Source: Richelia intracellularis HH01 (GTDB taxonomy: Bacteria > Cyanobacteriota > Cyanobacteriia > Cyanobacteriales > Nostocaceae). Taken from it: a DNA stretch of 64,000 bases. The translations under genes were made by a program, and so were the position numbers. Shown here one piece after another: positions 38,905-50,810 of the stretch. Below the pieces are notes generated by a model. It saw only the letters and a program-made list of their open reading frames with translations, was not told the DNA's origin and made no database searches. The DNA is taken from assembly GCF_000350105.1 (NCBI RefSeq), contig NZ_CAIY01000085.1, positions 62,001 through 126,000 on the forward strand. Reading direction: 5' to 3'. Every line of letters begins with the position of its first letter. Within the stretch, counting starts at the first letter, position 1.

Positions 38905-41592
38905 GTGAATTATTCTGCCCTGTCTCCAGAACTTGACCCCAGTTCAATATTTCCCTTTGAATTGGATGAATTTCAACTAAAGGCGATCGCTTCTCTCAAT
39001 TCTGGGCGGTCAGTTGTTGTATGTGCACCAACGGGTTCAGGTAAAACTTTGGTTGGTGAATATGCCATCTATCGTGCTTTAATTAGAGGCAAGCGAGTTT
39101 TCTACACTACTCCTTTGAAAGCTCTCTCCAACCAAAAATTGAGAGATTTTCGAGAAAAATTTGGCCTTAAATCTGTAGGATTACTTACTGGAGATGTTAG
39201 TATCAACCGGGATGCTCCCATTTTAGTCATGACTACGGAAATATTCCGCAATATGCTTTATGGTACACCCATAGGGCGTGTGGGCACTTCTTTGGTAGAT
39301 GTAGAGGCTGTGGTACTAGATGAGTGCCACTATATGAATGATCGTCACCGGGGTACTGTTTGGGAAGAGTCCATTATTTATTGCCCCCGGACAATTCAAT
39401 TGGTAGCTTTGTCTGCAACTGTTACCAACAGTCGGGAATTAACAAACTGGTTAATTCAAGTCCATGGCTATACAGACCTGATCCATTCGAGTTTTCGTCC
39501 TGTGCCCTTGGAGTTTTACTTCGGTAATACTAAGGGAGTTTTCCTTTTATTGAATAATAGTTTAAGTAAAATAAATCCACGCTTAATTCAAAAACGAAAG
39601 AAAAAACAAAATGGTGAGAAAAAGATTAGAAGTGGTAGGCCAGAAGCTCCCAGTTCAACTTATATCCTGAATCAGCTAAAAAACAGGGATATGTTGCCGG
39701 CAATTTACTTTATTTTTAGCCGTCGAGGATGTGATAAAGCAGTTAAAGAAGTTTCAAATTTATCATTAGTTAATGAGGAAGAAACTAGTCAATTAAGGTA
39801 CCAAATTGATGAATTTCTCAAACGCAATCCTGACGCTGGACGCTCAGGACAAATTATGCCCCTTTACCGGGGAATTGCTGCACACCATGCAGGAATTCTA
39901 CCTGCTTGGAAGGGCTTAGTTGAAGAATTATTCCAACAGGGATTAATCAAGGTCGTATTTGCTACCGAAACCTTGGCAGCAGGAATTAATATGCCGGCCC
40001 GTACAACAGTAATTTCTACCCTTTCCAAACGCACAGATGCTGGACATCAGTTGCTTAATGCCTCTGATTTCTTGCAGATGGCAGGTAGAGCAGGTCGTCG
40101 AGGCATGGATGAGAAAGGATACGTTGTAACCCTGCAAACTCCATTTGAAGGATCAAAAGAAGCTGCATATCTGGCTACCTCCAAGCCGGATCCCTTGGTA
40201 AGTCAGTTCACTCCCAGTTATGGTATGGTGTTGAATCTGCTACAAACACATACCATAAAAGAGGCTAAGGAACTAGTAGAACGCAGTTTCGGACAGTATT
40301 TAGCCAATTTACATCTGCAACCCCAATATAAGCATATTACCAACCTACAAGAACAATTAAAAAATCTACAAGAACAGGTGGCAGCAGTGGATGAGTTAGA
40401 AGTTGCCAGATATGAGAAGTTACGGCAAAAGTTAAAGGCTGAACAGAAATTACTTAAAACCTTGTACAAAGAAACACATAACGTCAGAAATGATGAAATA
40501 TCAATGATGTTAGGTTTTGCGGTTTCTGGTACATTACTGAGTTTGAAGGGAAAGCATATAACTGTTTCAGTACCAGTAACAGCCATTTTAATATCAAGAA
40601 CCCACGGGTCCGGGCAATCCCCTTATTTGGTATGTTTAGGAAGAGATAATCGTTGGTATGTAACAACGACTACCGATGTAGTAGGTTTACATGCAGAAAT
40701 ACCCAGAATTGAAATACCAGAAGACTTGCTACCACCAGCTGAAATGCCATTAAAACCTGGCCAGTGCCGTCGGGGAAATCAGCAGACAGCCATTATTGCT
40801 AGAAAAATCCCCGCCGTTGATAGTTCCTTCTACAATCCACCAGAAATTATCGAACAACTCCAGCGTGTTAATGACACTCAAGATCAATTACAAATTCATC
40901 ACCTGTTTAAAACAGGTAGCGTAGCTACTTTTTTCCGTCGCAAAGCAAGAGCAGAAGAATTGCAATCAGAAATTAAAACCCTACAAGAGCAAGTAGCTGT
41001 CCGATCTCAGCAGCACTGGGGGGAATTCTTGAATCTGATCTCTATATTACAGCAGTTTGGGTGTTTGCAGGAGCTAATTCCAACCAAATTAGGGCAAATT
41101 GTTGCTGCCATTAGAGGAGAGAATGAGTTATGGTTGGGTTTAGTATTGGCTAGTGGAGAAATAGATAACTTAAATCCTCATAATTTAGCTGCTATCATTG
41201 CAGCTTTAGTTACAGAAAGTCCACGCCCCGATAGTTTTGTAAAGTTTGAATTATCTCAGGAATCTTCTGCAATTTGGTCAAAGTTGCAGAAGATTCGTCG
41301 TGCGGTGTTGAAGACACAATATAAACATAAAGTAGCCTTAACAGTAGGCTTGGAGAATAGATATATTAACATGATTTCACTACTAGAAAAGTGGGCTTTA
41401 GGTATAGACTGGACGGAAATATGTGAGAATACCAGCCTGGATGAGGGTGATGTAGTGCGAATTTTACGCCGTACATTAGATTTGTTATCACAAATCCCTC
41501 ATGTTCCTTACTTATCAGAATCGTTGCGCCGCAATGCCTACCGAGCAATTCAATTAATAGATCGTTTTCCAATAAATGAAGTCGTAGGGTAG
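38905..41592 (+). CDS. Ski2-like DEAD/DEAH-box RNA helicase
   Basis: A superfamily 2 helicase of 895 residues, similar to Ski2/Mtr4/Dob1. Motif I is APTGSGKT (near residue 41), motif Ia TTPLKALSNQKL, motif II DECHYM, motif III SATVTN, motif V ATETLAAGINMPARTTV and motif VI QMAGRAGRRGMDEKG. The C-terminal DSHCT-type region (ENTSLDEGDVVRILRRTLDLL) is complete. The role is presumably RNA turnover or remodelling. The start is GTG 38905, fitting the homolog N-terminus. The only GCGATCGC (HIP1) site I noticed in the window is inside this gene, at 38983-38990. Confidence 0.93.
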   Translation: MNYSALSPELDPSSIFPFELDEFQLKAIASLNSGRSVVVCAPTGSGKTLVGEYAIYRALIRGKRVFYTTPLKALSNQKLRDFREKFGLKSVGLLTGDVSINRDAPILVMTTEIFRNMLYGTPIGRVGTSLVDVEAVVLDECHYMNDRHRGTVWEESIIYCPRTIQLVALSATVTNSRELTNWLIQVHGYTDLIHSSFRPVPLEFYFGNTKGVFLLLNNSLSKINPRLIQKRKKKQNGEKKIRSGRPEAPSSTYILNQLKNRDMLPAIYFIFSRRGCDKAVKEVSNLSLVNEEETSQLRYQIDEFLKRNPDAGRSGQIMPLYRGIAAHHAGILPAWKGLVEELFQQGLIKVVFATETLAAGINMPARTTVISTLSKRTDAGHQLLNASDFLQMAGRAGRRGMDEKGYVVTLQTPFEGSKEAAYLATSKPDPLVSQFTPSYGMVLNLLQTHTIKEAKELVERSFGQYLANLHLQPQYKHITNLQEQLKNLQEQVAAVDELEVARYEKLRQKLKAEQKLLKTLYKETHNVRNDEISMMLGFAVSGTLLSLKGKHITVSVPVTAILISRTHGSGQSPYLVCLGRDNRWYVTTTTDVVGLHAEIPRIEIPEDLLPPAEMPLKPGQCRRGNQQTAIIARKIPAVDSSFYNPPEIIEQLQRVNDTQDQLQIHHLFKTGSVATFFRRKARAEELQSEIKTLQEQVAVRSQQHWGEFLNLISILQQFGCLQELIPTKLGQIVAAIRGENELWLGLVLASGEIDNLNPHNLAAIIAALVTESPRPDSFVKFELSQESSAIWSKLQKIRRAVLKTQYKHKVALTVGLENRYINMISLLEKWALGIDWTEICENTSLDEGDVVRILRRTLDLLSQIPHVPYLSESLRRNAYRAIQLIDRFPINEVVG

Positions 41593-42404
41593 TTTTGAGA
41601 TTGTCTATATTATTATGTATATTATAAATACTAGAAACAAATTAAACTCACGACTGTATAAATTACAAGCAATTTATGTAAATGATAAGAGTAATTACTT
41701 CTCAAAATTTCCCCTTTAGTTATTTCAATATATCAAGTTAAAAGCTAAGAAACTTAGAGTTAAATTTTGAATTTTTATTGAGAAACTAGAGATGATAAAA
41801 AACTAAAAATCATAAAAATGTATATATGCTAAAAAATTGTTGTTACAAGCAGTTTTGTAATAATAATCAACTAATATAAATGTAATTTTACCCCTTATCC
41901 TCAATATATTATTACTATGTAATTTAGTATGAAGGTTTTGCTCTTAGTAATTATTCTATAAATTTATTTTGTGCTCTAATTATTACAAATGTAAAATTCG
42001 TGTGATTATAATAAGGAAGACTACATTAGTGTCTTAATTAAGAATATAATACATATTGGTAGCTCAAAATATAATTTTAGACAGGTAAAAATAATAAAAA
42101 TTGATTTCTTTTAACTTGTAATTTGAACTATTAAAAATAAAAAATAAGAAAAATTATTGAGTTAATTCTAAGCAGTTAAGATAGAATGATTTCAGTTTGT
42201 ATTGTTACTCAGTTCAATTCCTAATAGTAAGGAATTCATAGGTTGTTGAAAATAATTATCCAAGGTGGCAGAAAAAAATTTACAAAGTCATGATTGGTTC
42301 TTGGATCTTTAGGTATTCCCTCTTCAATATTTATTGAAGAGGGAATACCAATCTGATAGGCTTTTCTCAAGGTAATAACCACGACCATAACCTAATTACA
42401 CAAT
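41593..42404. other. 0.8-kb non-coding stretch
   Basis: AT-rich spacer between the helicase and the YgfZ-like gene. It contains the 18-bp hairpin at 42312-42349 and nothing else that I can support. Confidence 0.5.
42312..42349. repeat. Perfect 18-bp hairpin with two-base loop
   Basis: Arms 42312-42329 and 42332-42349 are perfect reverse complements. The hairpin lies 55 bp upstream of the YgfZ-like start codon, so it would form in the leader of that mRNA if transcription starts before it, or else terminate upstream transcripts. Confidence 0.95.
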
Positions 42405-43403
42405 ATGGAATCAAGTATTGGAAATCAACAAATAGCAGCCATGAGAGCTGTAGAGTCAAAGTTTGCACTCTATGATCGCAGCCATTGGGGATTGATTAAA
42501 ATTACAGATAGGGACTGCTTACGTTTTTTACACAATCAAAGTACTAATAATTTTCTGTCTCTGCAACCAGGACAAGGCTGTGATACTATTTTTGTCACTC
42601 CAACAGGGCGTACAATCGATTTAGTAACTGCTTACGTGCATGATGATGCAATAATTATACTAGTATCTCCCAAACGGCATAAATTCCTGATGGAGTGGCT
42701 GGATAAATACATCTTTTTTGCGGATAAGATTCAACTAAATGATATTACTGAATCTAATGCTATCTTTAATTTAATTGGTCCTGGTAGTGATGAATTAGTG
42801 ACAAAATTGGGAGCAGAGACATTGATTGGTAAACCCTATGGTACCCACCAAGTATTTTCTTCACAGGGTTTGGAAGATTTGTGTTTTTGTGTTGGTAGTG
42901 GTTTAGCAATTCCTGGATATACCATGATTTTTCCAGTTGCTCACAAGAATAGTATGCAAGAAATTCTCTTGGAATATGGAGCGGTAAAAATGAGCGAAAA
43001 TACCTGGAGTATGTTGCGTATTCTCCAAGGGCGACCTATGCCAGATCAAGAAATAACTGAGGAATATAACCCTTTGGAAGTTGGTTTATGGAATGCTATT
43101 TCCTTTAATAAAGGTTGTTACATTGGACAGGAAACTATTACCCGTCTCAATACCTATAAGGGAGTAAAACAGAAACTTTGGGGAATCCATCTCACAGCTC
43201 CAACTACACCAGGTAGTTTAATTACTATTGGACAGGAAAAAGTAGGTAAACTAACTAGTTATACTACCACTGTAGATGGTCATTTTGGGCTTGGTTATAT
43301 TCGTACTAAAGTAGGTGGTGCAAATATAAAAGTCGAAATAGGAAATGTACAAGGTAAGACTGTTAAAGTGCCCTTTATCTCTCATGATTATCCAAAAATA
43401 TAA
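42405..43403 (+). CDS. YgfZ/GcvT-like folate-binding protein
   Basis: A 332-residue protein of the aminomethyltransferase fold. It has the YgfZ signature KGCYIGQETITR (near residue 238), and FLHNQSTNNF near residue 45 is also family-typical. YgfZ-like proteins bind folate and help assembly or repair of certain 4Fe-4S enzymes. A true glycine-cleavage T protein would be longer and normally has other motifs, so I favour the YgfZ-like role. It is complete and stands alone. Confidence 0.88.
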   Translation: MESSIGNQQIAAMRAVESKFALYDRSHWGLIKITDRDCLRFLHNQSTNNFLSLQPGQGCDTIFVTPTGRTIDLVTAYVHDDAIIILVSPKRHKFLMEWLDKYIFFADKIQLNDITESNAIFNLIGPGSDELVTKLGAETLIGKPYGTHQVFSSQGLEDLCFCVGSGLAIPGYTMIFPVAHKNSMQEILLEYGAVKMSENTWSMLRILQGRPMPDQEITEEYNPLEVGLWNAISFNKGCYIGQETITRLNTYKGVKQKLWGIHLTAPTTPGSLITIGQEKVGKLTSYTTTVDGHFGLGYIRTKVGGANIKVEIGNVQGKTVKVPFISHDYPKI

Positions 43404-43951
43404 TACTTCAGTTAGTAATTAATTTTTATACCTAACTAAAATTTCTGTGAATATTGTATAGATATTCTTAAACTTATATATTAATTAGTGAATTCTAAGA
43501 TTTAGCAACGAATGTAAATAAACTTCTAATAATCTTATATTTACCCATAGACAAGCTTTACATGGCTTTTATCTCTTGATCATAAAGTATTACCCAAAGT
43601 TTATCTAGACAAAAAAATGTAGCAAATCAATGATATGGTCAAGTCATCCTTATTTTGACTACTACCATATTTTTCCAAACAACTAAAACTAATTCCTTCT
43701 AATCTAAGAATAGACGTCTGAGAGTATAATTAGGCTATGCTTTATCTTAAAATTCTTAAATATATAAATATATAAATATATATCTTTCCAAATTAGGGGA
43801 TTATCCTTTAGATATCAACCGTTTAACATTAAATAAAACTGACTATTAACTATGTCAATTATCACATAAAACATTAATGGTAGCAGGTCCTAAAACAACT
43901 TATTTTGCAAGAGGTACTGCTACACTAAGATTAACCACTGTAGACCCTCCT

Positions 43952-44000
43952 ATCAACAAAACTTATTGTATTAATCATTAATACAATAAGTTTTGTTGAT
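43952..44000. repeat. Perfect 23-bp hairpin with three-base loop
   Basis: Arms 43952-43974 and 43978-44000 are perfect reverse complements. No intact gene lies within 500 bp on either side. Confidence 0.95.
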
Positions 44001-45366
44001 CCTCAATGTGGATAGCATTATCAATGGGTGCAATTTTTCATGTTTGCTCTAATTCTACTATTATCAAGTCCTTCATTTATAGAACTATCCTCTATTGTAG
44101 GATTTTTTCCTTGATATATAAGGATAACCCTCCCATTTCAGTGAAAACCACCCAAGAATCTACAGTATAACCAGTTTATAATCATATTCTGGTCAGGTAC
44201 CTTTGTAATACGCTTAACGATTTTCAACATTATCAAATTAGTTTACCCAAATAGTATTGTCCATTGCTTGGAGGACCCTACCAGAAAATTCACTATAGGT
44301 ATTAAGATATTTATAAGCAGCCATAAGCACTTGACATATTTCTACTTATAAGGGCTTCAAGATATCTGTGATATCATTCCCAATGATTGTTACTATATTC
44401 AACTCCAACTTTACTATAAGGAGAATAGTAGCGTACAAGTGAAGAAAGAAAATCTAAGCAATTAATTCTTAAAATAGTTAAAATGGAGGAATACAACCTT
44501 GTCAATCTACACTTTTAATAGTAACTCTTGCTTGGGTACTTTTAATTGTCAGTAATTTTTATTACAGAGGTCATGAAAATAATTACTTGAACTGACAAGG
44601 TTGGAAGTAATTTACCTCTGAAGTGATCTTAATGGATATTAAACTTATCTATTAAGATCACAATTATTACAGATTAATCAATAAAAATTGTATTATGATA
44701 GCCTGAGATTTTGTTTTACTTGTTGTATAAATACTCACGTTGAAATAACCTTTCTTTAATTATTAAGAGCGTAGTTATACTTATATTTTCAACTACTTTT
44801 ATAGGTATTTTATATGAAGTACATATCATAATTTTGATATGAAATAGCCCATAGCGATAATAATTCTAAGACTATTTATAATAATAGCAGCAGGGCAATT
44901 ATAAACAGCCTTACTCTGAGATGAGAATTAACTTTAGCCATTGAGACTAACTTGAGTATAACTGTTATTAAGCTCGGATTCTTGATAACTTATGATACTT
45001 GTATCAAATATTTACCTTTACTTGTATCCCAATATGTGGCATGCCAAACTCAAGAATATTTTAGAGTTTACACAAGATGGAATTGTCAGGTTAAACTAGA
45101 TAATTATTAGTGCCTTGATTTAGTGCCTTGATAAAGATTAAAGTCAATTTAAGCTTGGTAGAAGAAGCTAAAAGTATTTTTGGGACTATGATTAACATTC
45201 AAAGATTTATTGGCAGTTTTTGAATCCTAGTTATAACTTGTAATGAGTAAAACTGCATATTACTTTAATAGTTCGATTTGTTTCATATGTTGCTTATAGT
45301 TGTAGAATTGTTGCTATTTATTTTTTCTGGTCTATTTTAAAATAAATCCTAATATGATCTTGTTTT

Positions 45367-45409
45367 ATATATCAATTACAAAATCTCTTAATATATCAAT
45401 TACAAAATC
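45367..45409. repeat. 19-bp direct repeat upstream of the thiC riboswitch
   Basis: Identical 19-base units at 45367-45385 and 45391-45409, 24 bp apart. They lie just before the TPP riboswitch, in the probable thiC promoter. Confidence 0.85.
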
Positions 45410-45445
45410 GACAACCAAAATCAAAGTGGTACAATTGTTTTTATG

Positions 45446-46922
<1,477 letters not shown>

Positions 46923-48232
46923 GGAGATTTCCAAACCCATACTTAGGAGAGAAATCATAGCTCCTAGAGCCTGCCATAATTTTCCAAAAAGGGCATTTTA
47001 ATTGTAGAAATGGGAATTATTGCCCCATAGTAGTTATCAATCTCTTAATGATAACTACCTGAACATAAGTTTTCCAAGCATTATCAAGACTTGCTCCAGT
47101 ACAATCTACTTAAGTTTATTTGGGTAGATTGTACTGAGAAGTCAGTTACATAGTTGAAAGCTCTAAAAATCCTGATATTGGCAACTATGTATAATAATTG
47201 CAATGTATTTTAGTTGCGCTTAACTGTTTACTAGACTGTGCGAATTATCTGGCATCAGCATAGGATAATTTCATCAGGTAAATTATCCTAATTCCTGTTA
47301 GCTTAAACATAAGCTAACCGTTCATCTTATAACAACTCTAATAATAAGAGATTGTTATAAGATAATCCGGATTTGGAAAACCCTATTTATTCCCTTAAGC
47401 ATGATGTAATATAGTTAATGGTAAGACAAATAAAAAACTCTATTTCTTGTTTCTATAAAAACTTATTCTCCCGTAGTAATTACTGGTATTAAATCACAAA
47501 GTCAGAATGTATTCCCCGCTACCCAAAAATTCTGGGTAATATATGAGAACCTGTTATATTTGGGTTTGACAACTACTTGAATGAATAAACGGAATAAATT
47601 TATAGCTTGTCATATGAATATTTAGCTATAAAAGATATTAAAATATTCATATCGTATTTAATTAGGTTTGTTGCTGAGGCTTATCAACTTGTTTTAAAAA
47701 TTCTAATTACTTAGAAAGCTACCTAAATCATCTGATATTACTAAGAATTATATTGCCGACAGATATCAAGAGTAAAGTATCAAATGTGATATTTAAATCT
47801 TTCTAAACTTTTTTACATTTTTATCCTCACCATAAATCATATTTTAACTTAATACTATAATTATCTACATTTACCAATTAATGATTAACTAGGATAGAAA
47901 GGATTATAATGGATTATATATCTATCTAATTCAAATTTCTAACAGCATTATAGATTCTAAGCTAAGCACTATATTTTTTAAGAGTTATAGACAAGCTTAG
48001 TACTTGGCAAATATCTAATTATCTTTATGATAGCCTGGCTTAGATTAAGTAATTATAAGGCTGGTAAGATTAACTTTTATATATGATAAGGGATCAGATT
48101 ATATCTTACTTATATTATTCATAAGTGATAATTCTACTATATATTAATTCTCCTAGTTTATGTGGAATATGATAATCATCAAAAATTTAAATTAGGATCA
48201 ATTATATATTTTATAAATAGGCAATTTTTTTA
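46923..48232. other. 1.3-kb non-coding stretch after thiC
   Basis: No gene that I can support. The first 440 bases hold five successive inverted repeats (47030-47363, listed separately). The rest is AT-rich sequence with stops in every frame and must include the promoter of the aldo/keto reductase gene. Confidence 0.5.
47030..47363. repeat. Cluster of five hairpins behind thiC
   Basis: Five inverted repeats of unrelated sequence follow one another: 47030-47039/47049-47058 (10 bp), 47097-47109/47124-47136 (13 bp), 47261-47271/47280-47290 (11 bp), 47297-47305/47310-47318 (9 bp), and 47324-47339/47347-47363 (16 bp with one bulged base). All are perfect except the bulge. None has a strong T-run. 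Confidence 0.85.
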
Positions 48233-49417
48233 ATGATGCTATACAGAAGATTTGGACGTACAGAGTTACAAATGCCTGTTTTCTCTTGCGGAGGAATGAG
48301 GTATCAATATAAGTGGCAGGATTTAGCCCAATGGGAAGTTCCTGAAGAAAATCAAGCAAATTTGGAAGCCACTATTCACCGTTCCATTGAATTAGGAATT
48401 AACCATATTGAGACAGCCAGACATTATGGTAGTTCCGAGATGCAACTAGGAAAAATTATACCCAAGTTATGCCGTGAACAAATCATTGTACAAACTAAGG
48501 TACCTCCGACAGCAAATTCCAAGGATTTTGAAAAAGAATTTACAAAATCCTTAAATTACCTGCAAATAGATTACCTAGATTTACTAGGAATACATGGTAT
48601 TAATAATACCGAAATGTTAGCATACTGCCTTCAACCTGATGGATGCCTTGATGTCGCAAAAAAGTTACAGGTGCAAGGTAAAGTTAGGTTTATTGGGTTT
48701 TCTACTCACGGCTCTACAAATATAATTCTAGAAACAATAAATACTAATCAATTTGATTACATCAATCTGCATTGGTATTATATTAATCAATGTAATTGGG
48801 CAGCGATTGAAGCTGCTAATCGCCATGATATGGGTGTCTTTATCATTAGTCCTTCCGATAAGGGGGGGAAATTATATAAACCACCACAAAAGTTGGTAGA
48901 TTTATGCGAACCTTTAAGTCCCATGGTTTTTAATGACTTATTCTGTTTGAGTCATTCCCAGATACATACCCTGAGTTTGGGGGCAGCAAAACCAAGTGAT
49001 TTTGACAAACACTTAGAAACTCTTGATTTATTGGATAATGCCCAGAGGATTTTGCCTGCCATTTTGGAACGATTGGAAACAGAAGCAGTTAGAACTTTAG
49101 GAGAATATTGGTTAAAAACCTGGCATATTGGGTTACCCGCATATAATCAAACGCCAGGGTATATTAATATACCAGTAATCTTATGGTTGAGAAACTTAGC
49201 TGTTGCCTATGATATGGTTGAATATGCTAGGATGCGCTACAATCTCCTGGGCAATGGTAGTCATTGGTTTCCTGGTAATCAGGCAGATAAGGTTGATGAA
49301 TTTGACCTGCGTTTATGTCTTGCAAATAGCCCTCATGGTAATATGATTCCTTACCTTCTAAAGGAAACACATCTAATATTAGGATTTGAAGAAGCAAAAC
49401 GTTTATCTCAAAGTTAA
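48233..49417 (+). CDS. Aldo/keto reductase family protein
   Basis: A 394-residue TIM-barrel oxidoreductase. The N-terminal RRFGRTELQMPVFSCGGMR, the catalytic tyrosine region IETARHYGSSEMQLG (Glu in place of the usual Asp), IVQTKVPP (lysine), LLGIHGIN (histidine) and VRFIGFSTHG are visible. The C-terminal 130 residues are an added domain seen in cyanobacterial relatives; it has no CxxCxxC ferredoxin-type cluster motif. The substrate is unknown. The first codons read ATG ATG; either may be used. Confidence 0.85.
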   Translation: MMLYRRFGRTELQMPVFSCGGMRYQYKWQDLAQWEVPEENQANLEATIHRSIELGINHIETARHYGSSEMQLGKIIPKLCREQIIVQTKVPPTANSKDFEKEFTKSLNYLQIDYLDLLGIHGINNTEMLAYCLQPDGCLDVAKKLQVQGKVRFIGFSTHGSTNIILETINTNQFDYINLHWYYINQCNWAAIEAANRHDMGVFIISPSDKGGKLYKPPQKLVDLCEPLSPMVFNDLFCLSHSQIHTLSLGAAKPSDFDKHLETLDLLDNAQRILPAILERLETEAVRTLGEYWLKTWHIGLPAYNQTPGYINIPVILWLRNLAVAYDMVEYARMRYNLLGNGSHWFPGNQADKVDEFDLRLCLANSPHGNMIPYLLKETHLILGFEEAKRLSQS

Positions 49418-50810
49418 ACATATTCTTGGGCCATACTCTATGGGGAACAAGTCCATAGTTTTGGAATACAATTATTGTGGCCTAATTTCTAATATAGTTA
49501 TTTAATTTCATCTTATAAGATATGGCAAATATATCTTAATAAGATGAAATTAATGTTTTCTATGTCTATGAACTCAATATGATTCAATTATTGCATCATG
49601 AAAATATTTGCTCACTAATCTAGCAGCAATTGTAACTAAAATACAGAGCCTCCAGCATAAAATTATTGTTGTGATATATATTATTAGCTTGATATCTTCT
49701 AAATGCTAATTAACTCTCTCTCTTCACTTTCTGAATACCTACAAAATAGTTGAAGGATACTAAAACTATCAATTAGTGATAGCAACAATGCTCTTATTTT
49801 TACATTACTAATATTTTACAGATGAAGGAGAGTTAATCAAAAGTAATGTTAAATTGAACATATCAAAAAACTAGAGTAAGTGTTAGGGTATATAGGATGT
49901 GCCTTTTTTTATTATTTGTCAAGCTTTAGTAGTTGCTGAATCAATAAAATTATTGAAAATTTACCATCTAATTGGGATTATTTGATGATACTTAGTTAAT
50001 ATAGTAATGTTGCACATTATTAATAAATATATTTGATTTGTAGATTACTATAATTTCTATGAGTGAGCAGTATCTGTTTATTTTTCTAATCTAAAAAACC
50101 TGAATAATAGAGCTTATAGTAACCTTAAGGTGATTCAATAATATTTGTGAAAAATTAGCTAAATTATTCGTATAGACCTCTAACTTTAGATAGTATGAGC
50201 ACTGTGATTAATATAACTTGCAGTTAAATAAGTCAACCTTATAATAGAAACCTCAACATATGCATGGTATTCATTTATTAGCAAAGTATATACAAACATC
50301 AATTGGATAATATATTCAGTTATAAATTTTTATCTTCTAGGTTTTACTAAAAGTAAATATATGGAGAAGTGTATCTAAAGATTTTGTAATTTGATCACTC
50401 ATATATATTTCTCTATAGTTAGACATGAATATGTCACTTGAATCAAAATCTATAATTCTGCTTTGAACTAGACTTAGATGCAAGCATTATTATAAGAGCT
50501 TAATTTGGAGAAATCTATAAGTAATCAAAGTATTAAAGTAAGGCTTTAGCTAAGTTAAGATGGTATTTTTAATATTTGGATTATTCAAGTTAGTTTTAAG
50601 TTCTAAATAAATCGGTAATTTTGTATTACTTAAAAAGTTCTGATTTATAGAGTATACTTTTAGTTAGTTTATAGAGTATTGATAGTTAGTACAATTTATT
50701 TATTGCTTTTGATAACTTTTCAAGCATTCTCTGAAATCTAGTTATCAGCTATTTTTGCTGCCGCTGTTGCAGATACAAATAACACAAAGTAGTATTTTAG
50801 GGTAAAATCA
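49418..50810. other. 1.4-kb non-coding stretch
   Basis: Only the hairpin at 49502-49553 stands out. No frame or RNA gene was supportable. It ends with the likely promoter of the esterase gene. Confidence 0.5.
49502..49553 (+). terminator. Long AT-rich hairpin after aldo/keto reductase
   Basis: Inverted repeat with 22-base arms (49502-49523 and 49531-49553, one extra base in the right arm) and a seven-base loop, 85 bp after the stop codon. It may end the transcript, although no long T-run follows. Confidence 0.55.

Larger units (their letters stand above)
43404..45445. other. 2.0-kb non-coding stretch upstream of thiC
   Basis: No intact gene. It contains the 23-bp hairpin at 43952-44000, an 11-bp hairpin (44623-44633 with 44651-44661), an AT-rich 8-base tandem run around 43756-43783, and a 19-bp direct repeat before the TPP riboswitch. 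On the minus strand between about 44400 and 43860 some longer open runs interrupted by stops (for example VILIYQGKNPTIEDSSINEG) suggest a decayed gene, but I cannot name it. Confidence 0.45.

Noticed and set aside
42200-42245. T-arm-like TTCAATTCC as part of a tRNA gene
   Set aside because: No matching acceptor, D or anticodon stems surround it; it is part of a small 7-bp hairpin.
43756-43783. Short AT tandem run as a possible CRISPR or functional repeat
   Set aside because: Units of eight A/T bases without spacers are simple-sequence DNA. No CRISPR-like repeat-spacer pattern was seen anywhere in the window.
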